64,000 bases of DNA from Imbricaverruca yamaguchii (GCA_034440575.1 JAOTOL010001468.1:888501-952500); one strand, 5' to 3'. Numbered from the stretch's first letter, positions 22,718-34,946 are shown. Notes: a model not told the origin generated them from the sequence alone. Translations and numbers: made by a program.

Positions 22718-23061
22718 TGCCCGTCTGCCATCAGGGAAATGTTCGTTGAACGCTCGGCTGTGTCGGAGAGAAGCACTCGTGCTACCGATGCTGGGGCACT
22801 TCACCTGCAACGGTGTAGGTTAACAGCTACCCAGCGGGGCTTCTCCTACCGCTCCACTCTCCAGTGGAATTCGCTTCCCGGTGAAGCACGCGACGCAACT
22901 AGCCGTGCAGCATTCGTGCGTGCAATCAGCATCAACTAGGTAGCTAGGTGCTTTACAATTGTATCTAACGTGATGGCAGGAATGTAATCAGTTGACTAGG
23001 TATTTCGTGAGTTCCACCATGTGGCAGTGCCTAATAAATGACTTGACTTGACTTGACTTGT
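22718..23061 (+). pseudogene. 3' end of a non-LTR retrotransposon with (TGACT)n tail
   Basis: The translation from CPSAIREMF through CRLTATQRGFSYRSTLQWNS and LPGEARDATSRAAFVRAI to TAG (22,939) is the C-terminus of a jockey/CR1/RTE-type RT polyprotein and matches the remnant at 14.6 kb. About 100 bp of 3' UTR follows, ending AATAAATGACTTGACTTGAC, a pentanucleotide tail typical of such elements. The 5' part of the element is missing. The frame's first 58 codons are unrelated. Confidence 0.8.
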
Positions 23062-23744
23062 CTGCATAGCGCGCATCGTAATGAGTTGAAACGGCGTGGG
23101 TTAGCGAGCCTAAGGTGTGCTTCTTGAATGCATAATGCTGTTTGGTCTGAGTGAAGTGCGCAATGCTTGAATTGTGCCGTTGCCGGGTGAGTCCATGTGT
23201 GTTTCACTGCATGATAGTACTCAGTAGTTGCTAGCTTATATCGTCGTAGGGTTGTCGGCTTGGGGTTTGTGGGGTTGGCCACTTCGTGAGCGGCACATCT
23301 TGGTGCGACAGATGGGCGCATTGGTGTGCATTTGTGAACCGTGTTGTGTGTGGGCTATCTGTCAGCCTGGTGCGTGTGTCTGCGTGGTAAAGATGACCGA
23401 GTCAGCAGCTGAGGTGCCGAGGCGCGAGTGTGGGTGCTCATGGGGTGGCGGTGGCGGTGTCTGTTCGGGTGCGTGTGGGTGCTGGGAAGGTGGCGTGACT
23501 GGAGGCTATCGTGTTGTGCGCCGTGGGAGTGTCTGTGTTTGATGTTTGGGTGGGTTGTGTTATGGTGTAGTATGTGATGGTGTGGGTGTTGGCACAAGTG
23601 GGGTGTGGTAAGGTGAGTGACGTCCGTGGTGTTTGCATGTCGTGGAAATGCTTCGTTGTAAGGTGAGGTCGTATTGCATGCGTGACCTGCTATGATTGTG
23701 GTGGGTGGCTGTACTGCTCGTATTGGGTCGAGGTCGAGGAGTAT

Positions 23745-25475
23745 GTTGTTCGAGTGTGACAGGTGGCTGTGCCGTTTGTGTTGTGCCGAAGTCGGGAGTA
23801 GTCTCTGAGTGTGGCAGATAGCTGTGCTGTTTGTGCTGTGTCGAGGCCGGGTGTGGTGTCCGAGTTTGACAGATGGCCGTGTCGTTTGTGTTGTGTCGAG
23901 GTCGGGAGTGTTCTCTGAGTTTGACAGGCAGCTGTGCCGCTTGTGTTGTGTCGAGGCCGGGTGTATTGTCTAGTTTGACAGATGGCTGTGCTGTTTGTGT
24001 TGTGTCGAGGCCGGGTGTATTGTCTGAGTTTGACAGGTGGCTGTGCTGTTTGTGTGGTGTCGAGGCCGGGTGTATTGTCTAGTTTGACAGGTGGCTGTGC
24101 CGTTTGTGTTGTGTCGAGGCCGGGTGTGTTGTCTGAGTGTGACAGATGGCTGTGCTGTTTGTGTTGTGTCGAGGCCGGGTGTATTGTCTGAGTGTGACAG
24201 GTGGCTGTGCCGTTTGTGTGGTGTCGAGACTGGGTGTGTGGTCCGAGTTTGACAGATGGCTGTGTCAGCTGTGCCGTTTGTGTTGTGTCGAGGCCGGGTG
24301 TATTGTCTAGTTTGACAGGTGGCTGTGCCGTTTGTGTTGTGTCGAGGCTGGGTGTATTGTCTGAGTGTGACAGGTGGCTGTGCCGTTTGTGTTGTGTCGA
24401 GGCCGGGTGTATTGTCTAGTTTGACAGGTGGCTGTGCCGTTTGTGTTGGTGTCGAGGTGAGGGCTGTGCCGTTTGTGGTGTCGAGGTAGGCTGTGCCGTT
24501 TGTGTGTGTCGAGGTAGGTGTGCCGTTTGTGTGGTGTCGAGGTGGCTGTGCCGTTTGTGTTGTGGTGTCGGAGGTGGCTGTGCCGTTTGTGTTGTGTCGA
24601 GGTAGGCTGTGCCGTTTGTGTTGTGTCGAGGCCGGGTGTGTTGTCTGAGTGTGACAGATGGCTGTGCCGTTTGTGTTGTGTCGAGGCCGGGTGTATTGTC
24701 TGAGTTTGACAGATGGCTGTGCCGTTTGTGTGGTGTCGAGGTAGGCTGTGCCGTTTGTGTTGTGTCGAGGTAGGCTGTGCCGTTTGTGTGGTGTCGACTG
24801 GGTGTGTGGTCGAGTGCGGCAGATGGCTGTGCCGTTTGTGTTGTGTCGAGGTGGCTGTGCCGTTTGTGTTGTGTCGAGGCCGGGTGTGTTGTCTGAGTGT
24901 GACATGTGGCCGTGCCGTTTGTGTTGTGTCGAGGCCGGGTGTATTGTCTAGTTTGACAGGTGGCTGTGCCGTTTGTGTTGTGTCGAGGGCGTGGTGTGTT
25001 GTGCGTGTTGAGTTTGACAGGTGGCTGTGCCGTTTGTGTTGTGTCGAGGCCGGGTGTATTGTCTAGTTTGACAGGTGGCTGTGCCGTTTGTGTGGTGGTG
25101 TGGTGTCGAGGCTGGGTGTATTGTCTGAGTTTGACAGATGGCTGTGCCGTTTGTGTGGTGTCGAGGTAGGCTGTGCCGTTTGTGTTGTGTCGAGGTAGGC
25201 TGTGCCGTTTGTGTGGTGTCGAGGCCGGTGTATTGTCTGAGTGTGACAGGTGGCTGTGCTGTTTGTGTGGTGTCGAGACTGGGTGTGTGGTCCGAGGTGC
25301 GGCAGGTGGCTGTGCCGTTGTGTTGTGTCGAGGGCGTTTGTGTTGTGTCAGGCCTGTTTGTGTGGTGTCGAGGTAGGCTGTGCCGTTTGTGTGGTGTCGA
25401 GACTGGGTGTGTGGTCCGAGTGCGGCAGATGGCTGTGCCGTTTGTGTTGTGTCGAGGCCGGGTGTGCTCTCTGAG
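23745..25475. repeat. Large 54-bp minisatellite with shorter derived units
   Basis: Units read GGTGGCTGTGCCGTTTGTGT, TGTGTCGAGGCCGGGTGTAT, TGTCTAGTTTGACA, about 54-56 bp, with blocks of about 28-bp half units (AGGCTGTGCCGTTTGTGTTG plus TGTCGAGGT) between 24.44 and 25.4 kb. There are about 35 units in all. The minus strand (bruno sense) is CA-rich. Long frames on both strands are repeat artefacts. Confidence 0.97.
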
Positions 25476-26140
25476 CATGCGTGGTGGCGGAGCCGCGTAC
25501 TCCGCCCGTGTCCGGGGCGGTGGTGATGCTGTTGTGCCGCACTCCGTGCGTCGTGCCTGCCACGCAGTCCACTGGCTCAGAATCCGCGCGCTTGCCAAGC
25601 GCAGCGTTCAGCCCTGAAGGTGAACGAGGCGGAAGCTGTGTAGCTCCGCCTCCCACTGAGGCGTGTCGTGCACACAGTCCGCAGGGGGCGTGGGCCGGCC
25701 CCGTGGCTGACGCAGCGTCGCACGCCGCCAGTGCATGCGTCTGTGTTGTGGGAGCTTGCACAAGTGCCGCATGCTGATGCGATGCCTCGGCACCCCCTCC
25801 CTCCATTCCACTACGGTGTGATCGTAGCGCTAAGAGGCCGTTGCGGGAGGGGTGCACGTGGTGTGACCGTGTACTACGAAGCTACCTCCTTTGATGTGAA
25901 CTGAAGCTGTGCGGACCTTGGAGGATGATAACGAGCATGTCAATATGGAGTTGTGTACTGTGGAACGGAGGACTCCAAGACGTCGGCAGACGGCCTAGTC
26001 CCCGAGATAGAGAGCCACGTGCGCTGCCGCCATCCAGGCCCACCCCGAGCATATAATGCACCATGTGCTCACCCTCCCGATCGAGCTGTGATGGTAGTCA
26101 CCAATGGGGTGCGATGCACTGCTTGAACCTGCGCAGCGTG

Positions 26141-26234
26141 GACCTACCTTTGCTGTGGCCTGTGCTGGTCGACCTACGCAGTGAGGACCTACCTTTGCTG
26201 TGACCGTTCTGGTCGCGCAGCACGGTGCATTCTT
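26141..26234 (-). promoter_or_regulatory. Tandemly duplicated 5' splice site of the RRM2 exon
   Basis: Reading the minus strand, the exon end GGTCACAGCAAAG|GTAGGT (GT at 26,192-26,191) recurs 45 bp downstream as GGCCACAGCAAAG|GTAGGT (GT at 26,147-26,146). The offset is exactly 15 codons with no stop, and both donors leave phase 1, so the distal donor would insert 15 residues (beginning [10 protein letters not shown]) between the RNP2 and RNP1 halves of RRM2. Whether both sites are used is inference. Confidence 0.7.
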
Positions 26235-26318
26235 CGATCTGGCCGTACGTCTGGAAGAGCGCCCTCACGTCGTTCTCGTTGCACTTTTTGCTGAGCATGC
26301 CGACGAACAGCTTCCGCT
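26193..26318 (-). CDS. CELF (bruno family): bruno/CELF exon: first half of RRM2
   Basis: After the acceptor TCCATTTCAG, this 126-nt exon encodes 41 full codons from [20 protein letters not shown] to [11 protein letters not shown], and ends at AAAG|GTAGGT. KLFVGML is the RNP2 strand of the second RRM, and [11 protein letters not shown] is the loop and strand before RNP1. CELF/Bruno proteins use RRM1-RRM2 to bind UGU/GU-rich RNA and control alternative splicing in the nucleus and translation or decay in the cytoplasm. The [10 protein letters not shown] segment resembles arthropod Bruno more than vertebrate CELF1/2. Phase is 1 at both ends. Directly downstream the last 45 bases and the donor are duplicated (see the regulatory entry at 26,141). 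The intron to the next exon is 15.5 kb and repeat-filled. The family call is secure; orthology to one paralogue is inference. Confidence 0.93.
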
Positions 26319-26334
26319 CTGAAATGGAAGTAAG

Positions 26335-26815
26335 ACCGTGGTACAGACGGTCCTTCTGGTACAGATTTCAATTGAGGTACAGACCGGCCGTGTGGTACAG
26401 ACCGGTGGTGTGGTACAGGCCAGCAGTGTGGTACAGACCGGTGATGTGGTACAGACCAGCAGTGTGGTACAGACCGTGGTAGACCAGCGGTGTGGTACAG
26501 ACCGTGGTACAAACTGGCAGTGTGGTACAGACCGTGGTAGACCAGCGGTGTGGTACAGACCGTGGTACAAACGGTGGGTGACAGACCGGGTGTGGTACAG
26601 ACCAGCAGTGTGGTACAGACCGTGGTAGACCAGCGGTGTGGTACAGACCGTGGTACAAACTGGCAGTGTGGTACAGACCGGCAGTGTGGTACAGACCGTG
26701 GTAGACCAGCGGTGTGGTACAGACCGTGGTACAAACTGGCAGTGTGGTACAGACCGGCAGTGTGGTACAGACCGTGGTAGACCAGCGGTGTGGTACAGAC
26801 CGTGGTACAGATCGG
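26335..26815. repeat. GTGGTACAGACC minisatellite starting 17 bp from the RRM2 exon
   Basis: Short units (GTGGTACAGACCGTGGTAGA, CCAGCGGT, CAAACTGGCAGT) alternate in partly ordered blocks of about 60-80 bp. The array starts almost at the acceptor of the 26,318 exon, so branch point and polypyrimidine tract must lie within or next to repeat sequence. Confidence 0.93.
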
Positions 26816-26889
26816 CAGCGGGTTATAGATCGGCCTTGTGGTGCGCTGGCAGGGGCAGGAGAGCCAGCTGGCAGGCATGTTTGATGCAA

Positions 26890-27115
26890 CAACATGGCGA
26901 AGGGAGTGGTGACGGTGATATTGGGGACACAGGTGGGAGTGCTGAGAGGTCCCGCGAGGTGTCATAACACGAAGAAGGGAGCGATGAGGGTGGTATTGTG
27001 GATACAGGTGGAGAGTGTTTGGATGCCCAGCATGGTGCCATAACGCGCAGAAGGGAGCGAGGACAGTGGTGCTGAGGACACAGTTCGGTGCTGGGATGTT
27101 GCACGTGATGCCAGA
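26890..27115. repeat. About 84-bp unit, three copies, with a stray relative at 28.72 kb
   Basis: Units share CATAACACGAAGAAGGGAGC, GGTGGTATTGTGGATACAGG and TGCTGAGAG. A similar single unit at 28,722-28,803 (GGAGAAGGAAGCGAAGACGG, TGATGCTGAGGACGCAGATG) belongs to the same family. Confidence 0.7.
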
Positions 27116-27119
27116 ACCC

Positions 27120-30100
27120 TCGGCTGACGAAAGGGTTTCGCAATCCCTAGCAGCTGGGGGAAGGTAGCAAACCCATTCGCGACTTCGGCCCTAATTGAGC
27201 TACATGCATACAACAAAACCCCGGGTATTGCGCTATTCGAACATAATCGAATGACATCAAACATATCTCCGTGAAGTCAACCGTTCACCCCTAGATTAAA
27301 TCAGGGATCAAGATTTCAAGACAACTGGATTGATGCTGAAGCCGACCACAATGTCGACAAAAAATCGATTATACCACAAAAACGGACGCGTGTGAGCAGA
27401 TCTGTCCATACTTCCTGATCGGATCCTTATCTGGGCAGTCAAATAGTAACAAAGGTACCTCTGGCCATCTCAAAGGTACCTCGAGCATTCCTTAAAATAA
27501 GTGCCACTAAGCGACAGTTCAGATGGCTTCGTGATATAAATTGACGCTGAACTCCACTTCCTATCGTAATCGTCCTTCTGATGAGTTCCTGGATCGATTC
27601 ATCAATGATCATTAACCAACATTGCCTCGGATAATCATGTTCTATTTCGAACCACTCTGGGGTGATGTTTGTATACTTCAAAATTAGCGGCATTTTCAAC
27701 TAGGGAATGCAAGCAAATGGATATTTGAGCACAACTTCGAACATAGAATGACTGACTTGGCCTAACAAAGCACCTTCCCATGACAACGTCTCCGTGGCTT
27801 CTCATTAGACAGTCAAGAATCGAAGGATAAGTTCATTGATTACTTCGTACGCAGATGTGCGGCAGATTTGTCAAACTTTACAACAACAACAACAACAAAA
27901 ACGCAAATATACCAACAAGTGCCCACATCTGACCAATGAACTCACCACTGAGGTCAAACAACAGCCCCACGTACTGTGTGTCCGCTGAGAGATCGTGTAA
28001 GAAGCCACACGATGGTTTTTGTTTTGCTTCTATGGCTACTTTGGCTTGGAATTGTCCGGGGTTCGTGCCAGCCCTCGCTCGTGCATTTTAAAGGTGCCGA
28101 GCAACCCAATGCCGGCCAGGATTAGCGACCTTACATGACCAGGAGTATGTGGTGAGCTCCCGCGGGCACAAATATACACGTGTACTTTCCGGGGTCTAAA
28201 GAGTGAACGTGGATTTGTGGAACAAGAGTACGTGAATTTGTTAAAACAAGAGAACGTGATGGAACTTAAAAGTGCAACAAAGATCAATGATCTTATATGC
28301 CCTTGAAAAGGTTTAGTGACTACACGTACAGTAGAGAAGACAAACTAACTTTTTGGCTATATTTGGTTAATGAGGCATACGTTTTCACATACGGATGAGC
28401 TTTAGTTCATCAATATCGATATGTGTGCACATGCATCGGCTTGCATGCAAGTTCACACCACAGCCGTTTTAGCACAACTTCGGCTGACATTCCCTCAACA
28501 ATGGCGTCATGTCCATATGACTTCCCATGGATATACCCACAGATATCCCACAGACTTTACATAATCCGAATTTCCTTGCCCACAAATATGAACACATGAT
28601 ATGTTATCCACTATCCGAATATTTAGAGCGCTATCGCACACCGTTCGCCAGCACAGCTTAAACCTGACTGGAACGGAGGGGTGACATCCGCCCCCCTCCC
28701 ACCTTGGTAGGCGAGGGTTAGCACGGAGAAGGAAGCGAAGACGGTGATGCTGAGGACGCAGATGAGGAGAGATAAGATGGACGTCCCGCGTGGTGAATTA
28801 CCACAGCTCATGCTACATTTCACAGGACACCTTGATCAAGGTCATAGTTACGATTAATATTAATACGACAGGGCACATTCGAAGGCCTTTACCTTGATGC
28901 AGACCCAGCCTTGCAACTGAATATTTCAGGGAGACGGATTGGAGAGTGGGTGGAATCTGCATCACCTCCCACCGATGAAGACTCGCCAGAAAGATAATAA
29001 TACAGGCAGATCATCGATATGCAGTCCTGCGACTTGTTTTCTCATGATTAAGATTACACCTCCGGGCCGAGGACAGCTTTATCTAGTCACGGGGACGGCT
29101 CGGTGGGATATACGCCAGCCGTGAGACACGAGGCCATCAAACATCGTTATCACCCATCTTATCACAACAAACAACAGATCACGAAGAAGACGCACGGCGC
29201 CGAGACAGCCTGCAAATCTGGTGCCAATGCCTACAGTCTAGGAGTTACTTTTTGCATCACTTCCTCTCGCCTGACGCCCAAAGCAAGGAGCATGTGGTCA
29301 GTTGGTCAATGCTCGCATATTCAGATGCATCGGAAATCTGTACGGGTATCCGTTTGGTACGGGTAACGGAGCGGATTGGATATATTTTGACAAACATAAA
29401 CGGATATAGAATGAATAACGAATGTCTCTACAACTTTTCCTGTGGACATGAAAATTGAAGTAGTTCACCATATTTTCTTCTGGTTTCCAATCAGAGCGTC
29501 GCCTAATAAATAATTTGGATTACCTAATGTTGAAGTTTTTTGCTTGTTATTAATTGACCGACAAACGTACGATGCAACTAACCGCCAACTATATTGTCAT
29601 ACATGCTTTCACAGGCAACTTAATGGCAAATACGTGCAAAAGAAGCTTGAGCTGAATTCAGTTCACTATCCTGTCAATGTTCAGTCACCAATCAAACTGT
29701 TAGGCAGACAAGATTATTACAATCACACTGTTGGTATGTGATGGTAACGCGAGCTAGATAAACAGAAGTTCAGGACAAATGAGTAATGTCGTGGGCATGT
29801 TGGGCTTGCTTAGAAAAATATTATTGCAATAGGTGGATGAAAAGGTAACACACCTTAACGCATTGCATTTATTTGCACTTATAATGCATGGATGCATTAG
29901 TGACAATTGCAGTGTATGATCACTCTTCCTCGAAACGCGTCATATTTTTGGCCACAGAGCTGCGTGGGCGCATTACTAAACACATTCTGGACATTTGTAC
30001 AAATGTTCCCTTCTCACTTAGCATGCTAGACACCCTTCCAGAACAGTTCAACCCATTTATTACCAGACTTTCACGCTAAACGGCAGTTTTACCATTTTTT

Positions 30101-30540
30101 TCCCGATTTTCCTCGTTCCTGTGACAGGCTACAACAGCTAATGTCTAAACCAAAGCATATGCATGCGTTGCATTGCAGAGTGTTAATGGGAGAACGAAGC
30201 GCAGAATAATGATGCTGAATCAAATTAAAGTCATCGAAAACGAACATCCATAGTTACAAATGAACCTGAAGAAATACCGCCGTAAGCGTAAGCGTCAGCG
30301 TGGTCCAGAGGCTTTAATAACCGAGCAGTGGGCGACCCGAAAACACCTCGCTAAGCGTAGCCCAGAAGTTCGTCAGAAGCTAACGAGCTCCCACTGAGGG
30401 CAACAAAAAAGCGCAAGACTGCCACGGACGTTCGCTGATATCCGGGCGCAGCGCCGATAGTTCCCAGATGCAGCCCCTCCGAAAATGACATTGAAAAGCG
30501 CCGAAGGAGCACATCCACTTCGGCGGTCGACAACGAGCGC
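27120..30540. other. No gene recognised
   Basis: Mostly AT-rich unique-looking sequence in the intron between the candidate first exon and RRM2. It was checked on the minus strand for RRM1 motifs (KMFVGQIPR, CAFLTY or CCFVTFY) and none was seen. A (CAA)n patch lies near 27,882. Confidence 0.5.
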
Positions 30541-31520
30541 CGGCTGACAGGTCAGCCGGCGGAAGACAGGTCAGCCTGGAGCTGTGAACCACCGGCAGCC
30601 GTCAGCTGAGACCGGCGGCGTCGCACGTGCGCCGTGTTGTCGACTTGCGCGCTCGTGTCAGATCGAAATAGCCGCCTCCATTGTTGTCGACACGCCCGGC
30701 GAGAACGGATGGCTGGCCCTTGCCACGCCGCCGGGAAGCCATTGAGCCGACGCGAGCGCGCGCTGCCATCGCCGCCGAACAAATTGCTGTCGCCACTAAC
30801 AGACATGTTGCTGTCGGTCCCAATCGAAGGCACGCGTGCACAAGGACGAGAGAACCAGGGGGCATGGGAGCAGCCCCTCGCCTCCCTCACCTTAGACAAG
30901 CCTAACATTCACCATAATTGAATGCACGGGCGTTGCATAGAAACCATCGACATAAAAATGGTTCTCCCCCTCACCACAGCCAAGCGTGGACAGGTCCCAC
31001 GACGCTGCGCGTGCATGTACGTACAGTGAAAATTGACGCCGTGCCACAACACGTATTCGGAACACGTGCTGAAGCATGCACGGAACGTTTCTTCACAATG
31101 CACAAGTTCCAGTAACATGGCGCAGAAACTGTCGTACGCGCCGCTCCCTTTTCCGGCTGTGGCAGCGCTGCCACAGCCGGGCCTCCCGCCGCACGCGATG
31201 GCCGCTGATCTGGGTGGCGATACGACCCCTCCCCTCCCTCAACTGCCCCCGCCCCAGTCTGGTTCAGCAAACAGGGCTCTTATGCGCGCCTGAAAGTCGA
31301 GCCGGACCGCCGGCAAAACATCACGGAACGCCGCTCAGCCACGTGACGTATCATAACCAGGTGTGTGGGGGGGCGGCGGGGGGGGCGAGAATCCCTCAGC
31401 ACGCCCGAGGTGGCTGCCGCCCGCCGTACCGTGGCGGAATAAAACGGCTGGGTGGCAGCCAGCCGGCGGCGCCGTCCCGGCGGCTGCGAAACCAGACCCG
31501 CTGGCCGAGTGACGTGAGGC
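30540..31520. other. GC-rich stretch without recognisable gene
   Basis: CpG-rich sequence with overlapping frames on both strands and no domain. It contains a G-rich patch at 31,365-31,390. It may be a CpG island or simply the GC-rich flank of the next minisatellite. Confidence 0.4.
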
Positions 31521-31562
31521 ACGCCTGGTGACGTCACCCAGCCGGGCGGCACGCCGGCCGGC

Positions 31563-32050
31563 GCTGAATCTGGCGGCTCCGAGGAGAGCTGCCCGGCGCC
31601 CACAGGACACCGGCTGGGCCTGGATATGGCAGCTCGGAGGAGAGCTGCTGCCCGGCGCTCACAGGACACCGGCTGGGCCTGGATATGGCGGCTCCGAGGA
31701 GAGCTGCCCGGCGCCCACGGGACACCGGCTGGGCCTGGATATGGCGGCTCGGAGGAGAGCTGCCCGGCGCCTACGGGACACCGGCTGGGCCTGGATATGG
31801 CGGCTCCGAGGAGAGCTGCCCGGCGCCCACAGGACACCGGCTGGGCCTGGATATGGCAGCTCGGAGGAGAGCTGCTGCCCGGCGCCCACAGGACACCGGC
31901 TGGGCCTGGATATGGCAGCTCGGAGGAGAGCTGCCCGGCGCCCACAGGACACTGGCTGGGCCTGGATATGGCAGCTCCGAGGAGAGCTGCCCGGCGCCCA
32001 CGGGACACCGGCTGGGCCTGGCTATGGCAGCTCAAAGGAGGGTTGCCCAG
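31563..32050. repeat. 56/59-bp minisatellite
   Basis: About eight units of GGAGAGCTGCCCGGCGCCCA, CAGGACACCGGCTGGGCCTG, GATATGGCAGCTCGGA. Two units carry an extra CTG (59 bp). Variation is confined to a few positions, so expansion is recent. Confidence 0.95.
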
Positions 32051-32289
32051 TGCCCACTCTTGAGATGTGTTAGAAGACGCGGCAAGCACAGATGATCACA
32101 GACAGGCTAGCCTGTCGCCGCTGCCGGCGCGGCACGGGGTCAGAGGTTTAGCAGCCCCACTCAGCTTACCAACCGGCAGGTGAGTAGCACCTGAAGCGGG
32201 CCCTACCTAAGGGGGAGATTAGCAGCTTCGAGACTCTATGCTGTCAGCGGAACTGCTCCCAGTTCCCCCGGCCGCTCTCCCAGTGTCTC

Positions 32290-32970
32290 ACTCAGTGTCT
32301 CATTGAGGAAGCATCTCGCAGAGTCCCGGCACAGCTGAGAAGCTCGTTCATTTTCTCAAAACAACTTGAGAGTCCCTCCAAGTTCTGGGATAGCCGAGAG
32401 CCCCTCCAAGTTCTGGGATAGTCAAGAGCCCCTCTAGAGCCTTTGGACACTTTTGGATCTCTAATTGTGCTTCGACAGACCCTCTCATTGTGCCGGCACA
32501 ACCGGGAGGGAGTTCCTCTCAGACTTACGGGATAGCCGACGGTTCTTTTCACGCTCCGAAGCGGCCGGAAATCCCTCTCCGACTCTGAGGGAAGTCGGTA
32601 ATCCCTCTTCGAATTGAGGGGCAGTCGGAAGTCTCTCTCGAAGTCTCGCGGCGGTCAGTGGACCCTCTCAGAGTCCAAGGGCAATCGGTAGGCCCTCTCA
32701 GAGTCCCGGGGAAGTCGGAAGTTCGTCTTAGCATGGTTTGGGAACCCGGGTGGGTCGCGGACCTGGAGCCCCCTGGTTTGGTTACCTACTAATGTTGATT
32801 TTCGTTCATTTTACCTATTCAATCATAAAATATGTCTCAAAAACTAGAACTTGGACAGGTGGCTTCGTGAGAGATCGCCAGCCTTGCCTTTCAGAGCCCC
32901 ATGGCAGTCAGCAGTCTCTGTCCGAGATCCGAGGAAGTCAGTTGTCTCTGTCCAAATTCAGAGAAAGTTG
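32290..32970. repeat. About 30-bp degenerate minisatellite
   Basis: Units such as GTCGGTAGGCCCTCTCAGAG plus TCCCGGGGAA repeat about every 30 bp from 32,290 to 32,735. After about 140 bp of unrelated sequence, related units (CAGTCTCTGTCCGAGATCCG) recur at 32,880-32,970. Confidence 0.8.
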
Positions 32971-33280
32971 GACAGAGGTGACACGGGACAAACAGCGCTC
33001 TCAGTCTCCGATGGTGACAAGTCTCCCTGCTTTTCGGCCCGCTGGCTTTCCTGGCCGGGTTTTCGGCCGGTGCGCCGGCGGCTGTTTGTCTCGTGTGAAC
33101 AGCGGCGGGGTTGGCGGCGCGACGCAGAGGACAGAATCTCCGACAAACAGCCGCTGCCCTCTGCGCCCCCGACGAGCGGCCACTGCCCTGGAATGTTCTC
33201 TATCGCTGGGTGGGAAGGCCAGAGCATGGCCTTTCTCGCATGGGCATGCCAGCGCTCTGAGTGTGTGGCCGCTCGAGGTC

Positions 33281-33470
33281 CTCAGTGAAGATTCTGACTG
33301 ATATTTGCCTAGGATACCGCAGCGATGTCACGTAGCAGCTCAATGTCCTCAGTGAGGATTCTGACCGATAGGTATTCTGGACACGGCAGAGATGTCGCGT
33401 GGCCGCTCAGGGTCCTGGCAGTGAAGATTCTAACCGATACTTACCTTGGACACCGCATATATGGCACACA
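33281..33470. repeat. 67-bp tandem repeat, three copies
   Basis: GTCCTCAGTGAAGATTCTGA, CCGATA, TTGGACACCGCAGAGATGTC recur three times at 67-68 bp. Confidence 0.88.
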
Positions 33471-34861
33471 TCTGCCACTAGCTGTCGCCAGTGGCGCCGC
33501 CAGGCAGGGAAGAAGCGGCCCCCTTAAGAACCAAAAATACACTAACTAAAACTAGAAATTTTGAGAATCTTTCCACACAAAACCAGAAATTTGCGGCGCG
33601 CTTGGCGCACTAAAAGCAATGGTTGTTGTGGGACATCTTCATCGGTTGGGTCCCCTCTTCAGAGAAGCCTGGTTGTACCCCTGGTCGCCGCTTTGGTCGC
33701 CTGGTCGTCGGTCTGATCGTCATAAACTATGGTGAAAGGAATCTTGTATGCTGGGACACGTTAGAAGTCTCGTACAAAATTAATTGGAGAATCTAGAGTA
33801 CGCACTGAAGGAATCTTCGGGCATGGGGTGGACTCCATGCAGCCGCGTTGGACTCCATGCAGCGGCGTGCATGTACATACAAAGGGACTCAGGCGGCACG
33901 GTGCTCGAACGGAAGTGTAGACAACTCCAGTACGCCTGCAGTTTCGGAGACAACCCTTTGAAATTAGCATTTCCTTGCGCTACGAACACTATCGACAGCA
34001 CCAAAACTAACGATGGATCAGGGAAAGTCAGGGAAACGATGGATCAGGGAGGCTTTCGGTCATGCTGCGCATGCCCGGGCTCTAAGTTCCGTGTATGCTA
34101 TAATTTCTGGTGTTTCCGTGTAATGCGCGTATGCTCGTGACGATGGTTGTGCTGCACATTGGTGCACCTGTATCGGAAACTGCAAAACCCTGCTCGGGAG
34201 GATCCGAAAATACATTACATTACGTTACATTTGGTAGGTGTTTCTACATTACATTATATTTCCCTACGTTTACCATCGCCCGCGCCTGTGAGGACGCTGC
34301 CGACAACTAACTTCGCCCGGCTTGCCGTGCTAATGAAAACACAGAGTGCAAAGCCATCGACCGGTTCTATACGACTGCTGTACTGCCGAGCGCCATAAGG
34401 GCTCCAACATTCACATCAGCATGTGCCACACGGCAGTTAGGGATAGTGAGGCGACATGCGGCCATTTCAATCTGCTTAATGGCATTGTTTGTGGTCAGCA
34501 GCCGTCGAACGACAGCCCTCGAATTGGGTGAACGATCTTTCCTGGTAAGTCCAGCTGGGAATATATCCTTCAACATCATCGAATCAAAGTTTCGTAGGAA
34601 GGAAATGCATAGCTGTATTCGCAAATCGGGTGTTCAAATTGCCTTCTGGCGTGCATTTTCATGTCAATGTTGCTGGTTTTGTGCAGCTGGCATCTTTATC
34701 CACCACTGATCGTTGCACGTGGCCAACCACTACAGTTAGCGCTCAATCATCAGTGAACAATTGGTTTCGTTTGTTTATTTATTGGTTGGTGCACGTCACA
34801 CTTTATGCACATTCACGGCTAATAGCGCCGCCCACACTGTTTCGCCGGTGGGCCGCGGGAT

Positions 34862-34946
34862 TGGGAAATGTCCTGAGTGGCGCTAGAGTCGAACCGGGAC
34901 CTTTGGTACCCATAGCCCGACACCTTAACCACTCGGCCATCCCCGC
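34862..34946 (-). mobile_element. tRNA-derived SINE-like head (Ser/Leu-like)
   Basis: Minus strand: GCGGGGATGGCCGAGTGGTT then AAGG matches the A box and D arm of class II tRNAs (Ser/Leu), and GGTTCGACTCT matches the B box. The anticodon and T stems do not pair well, so the tRNA is dead. Nearby conserved bases (CACTCAGGACATTTCCC) may be SINE body. Confidence 0.6.
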
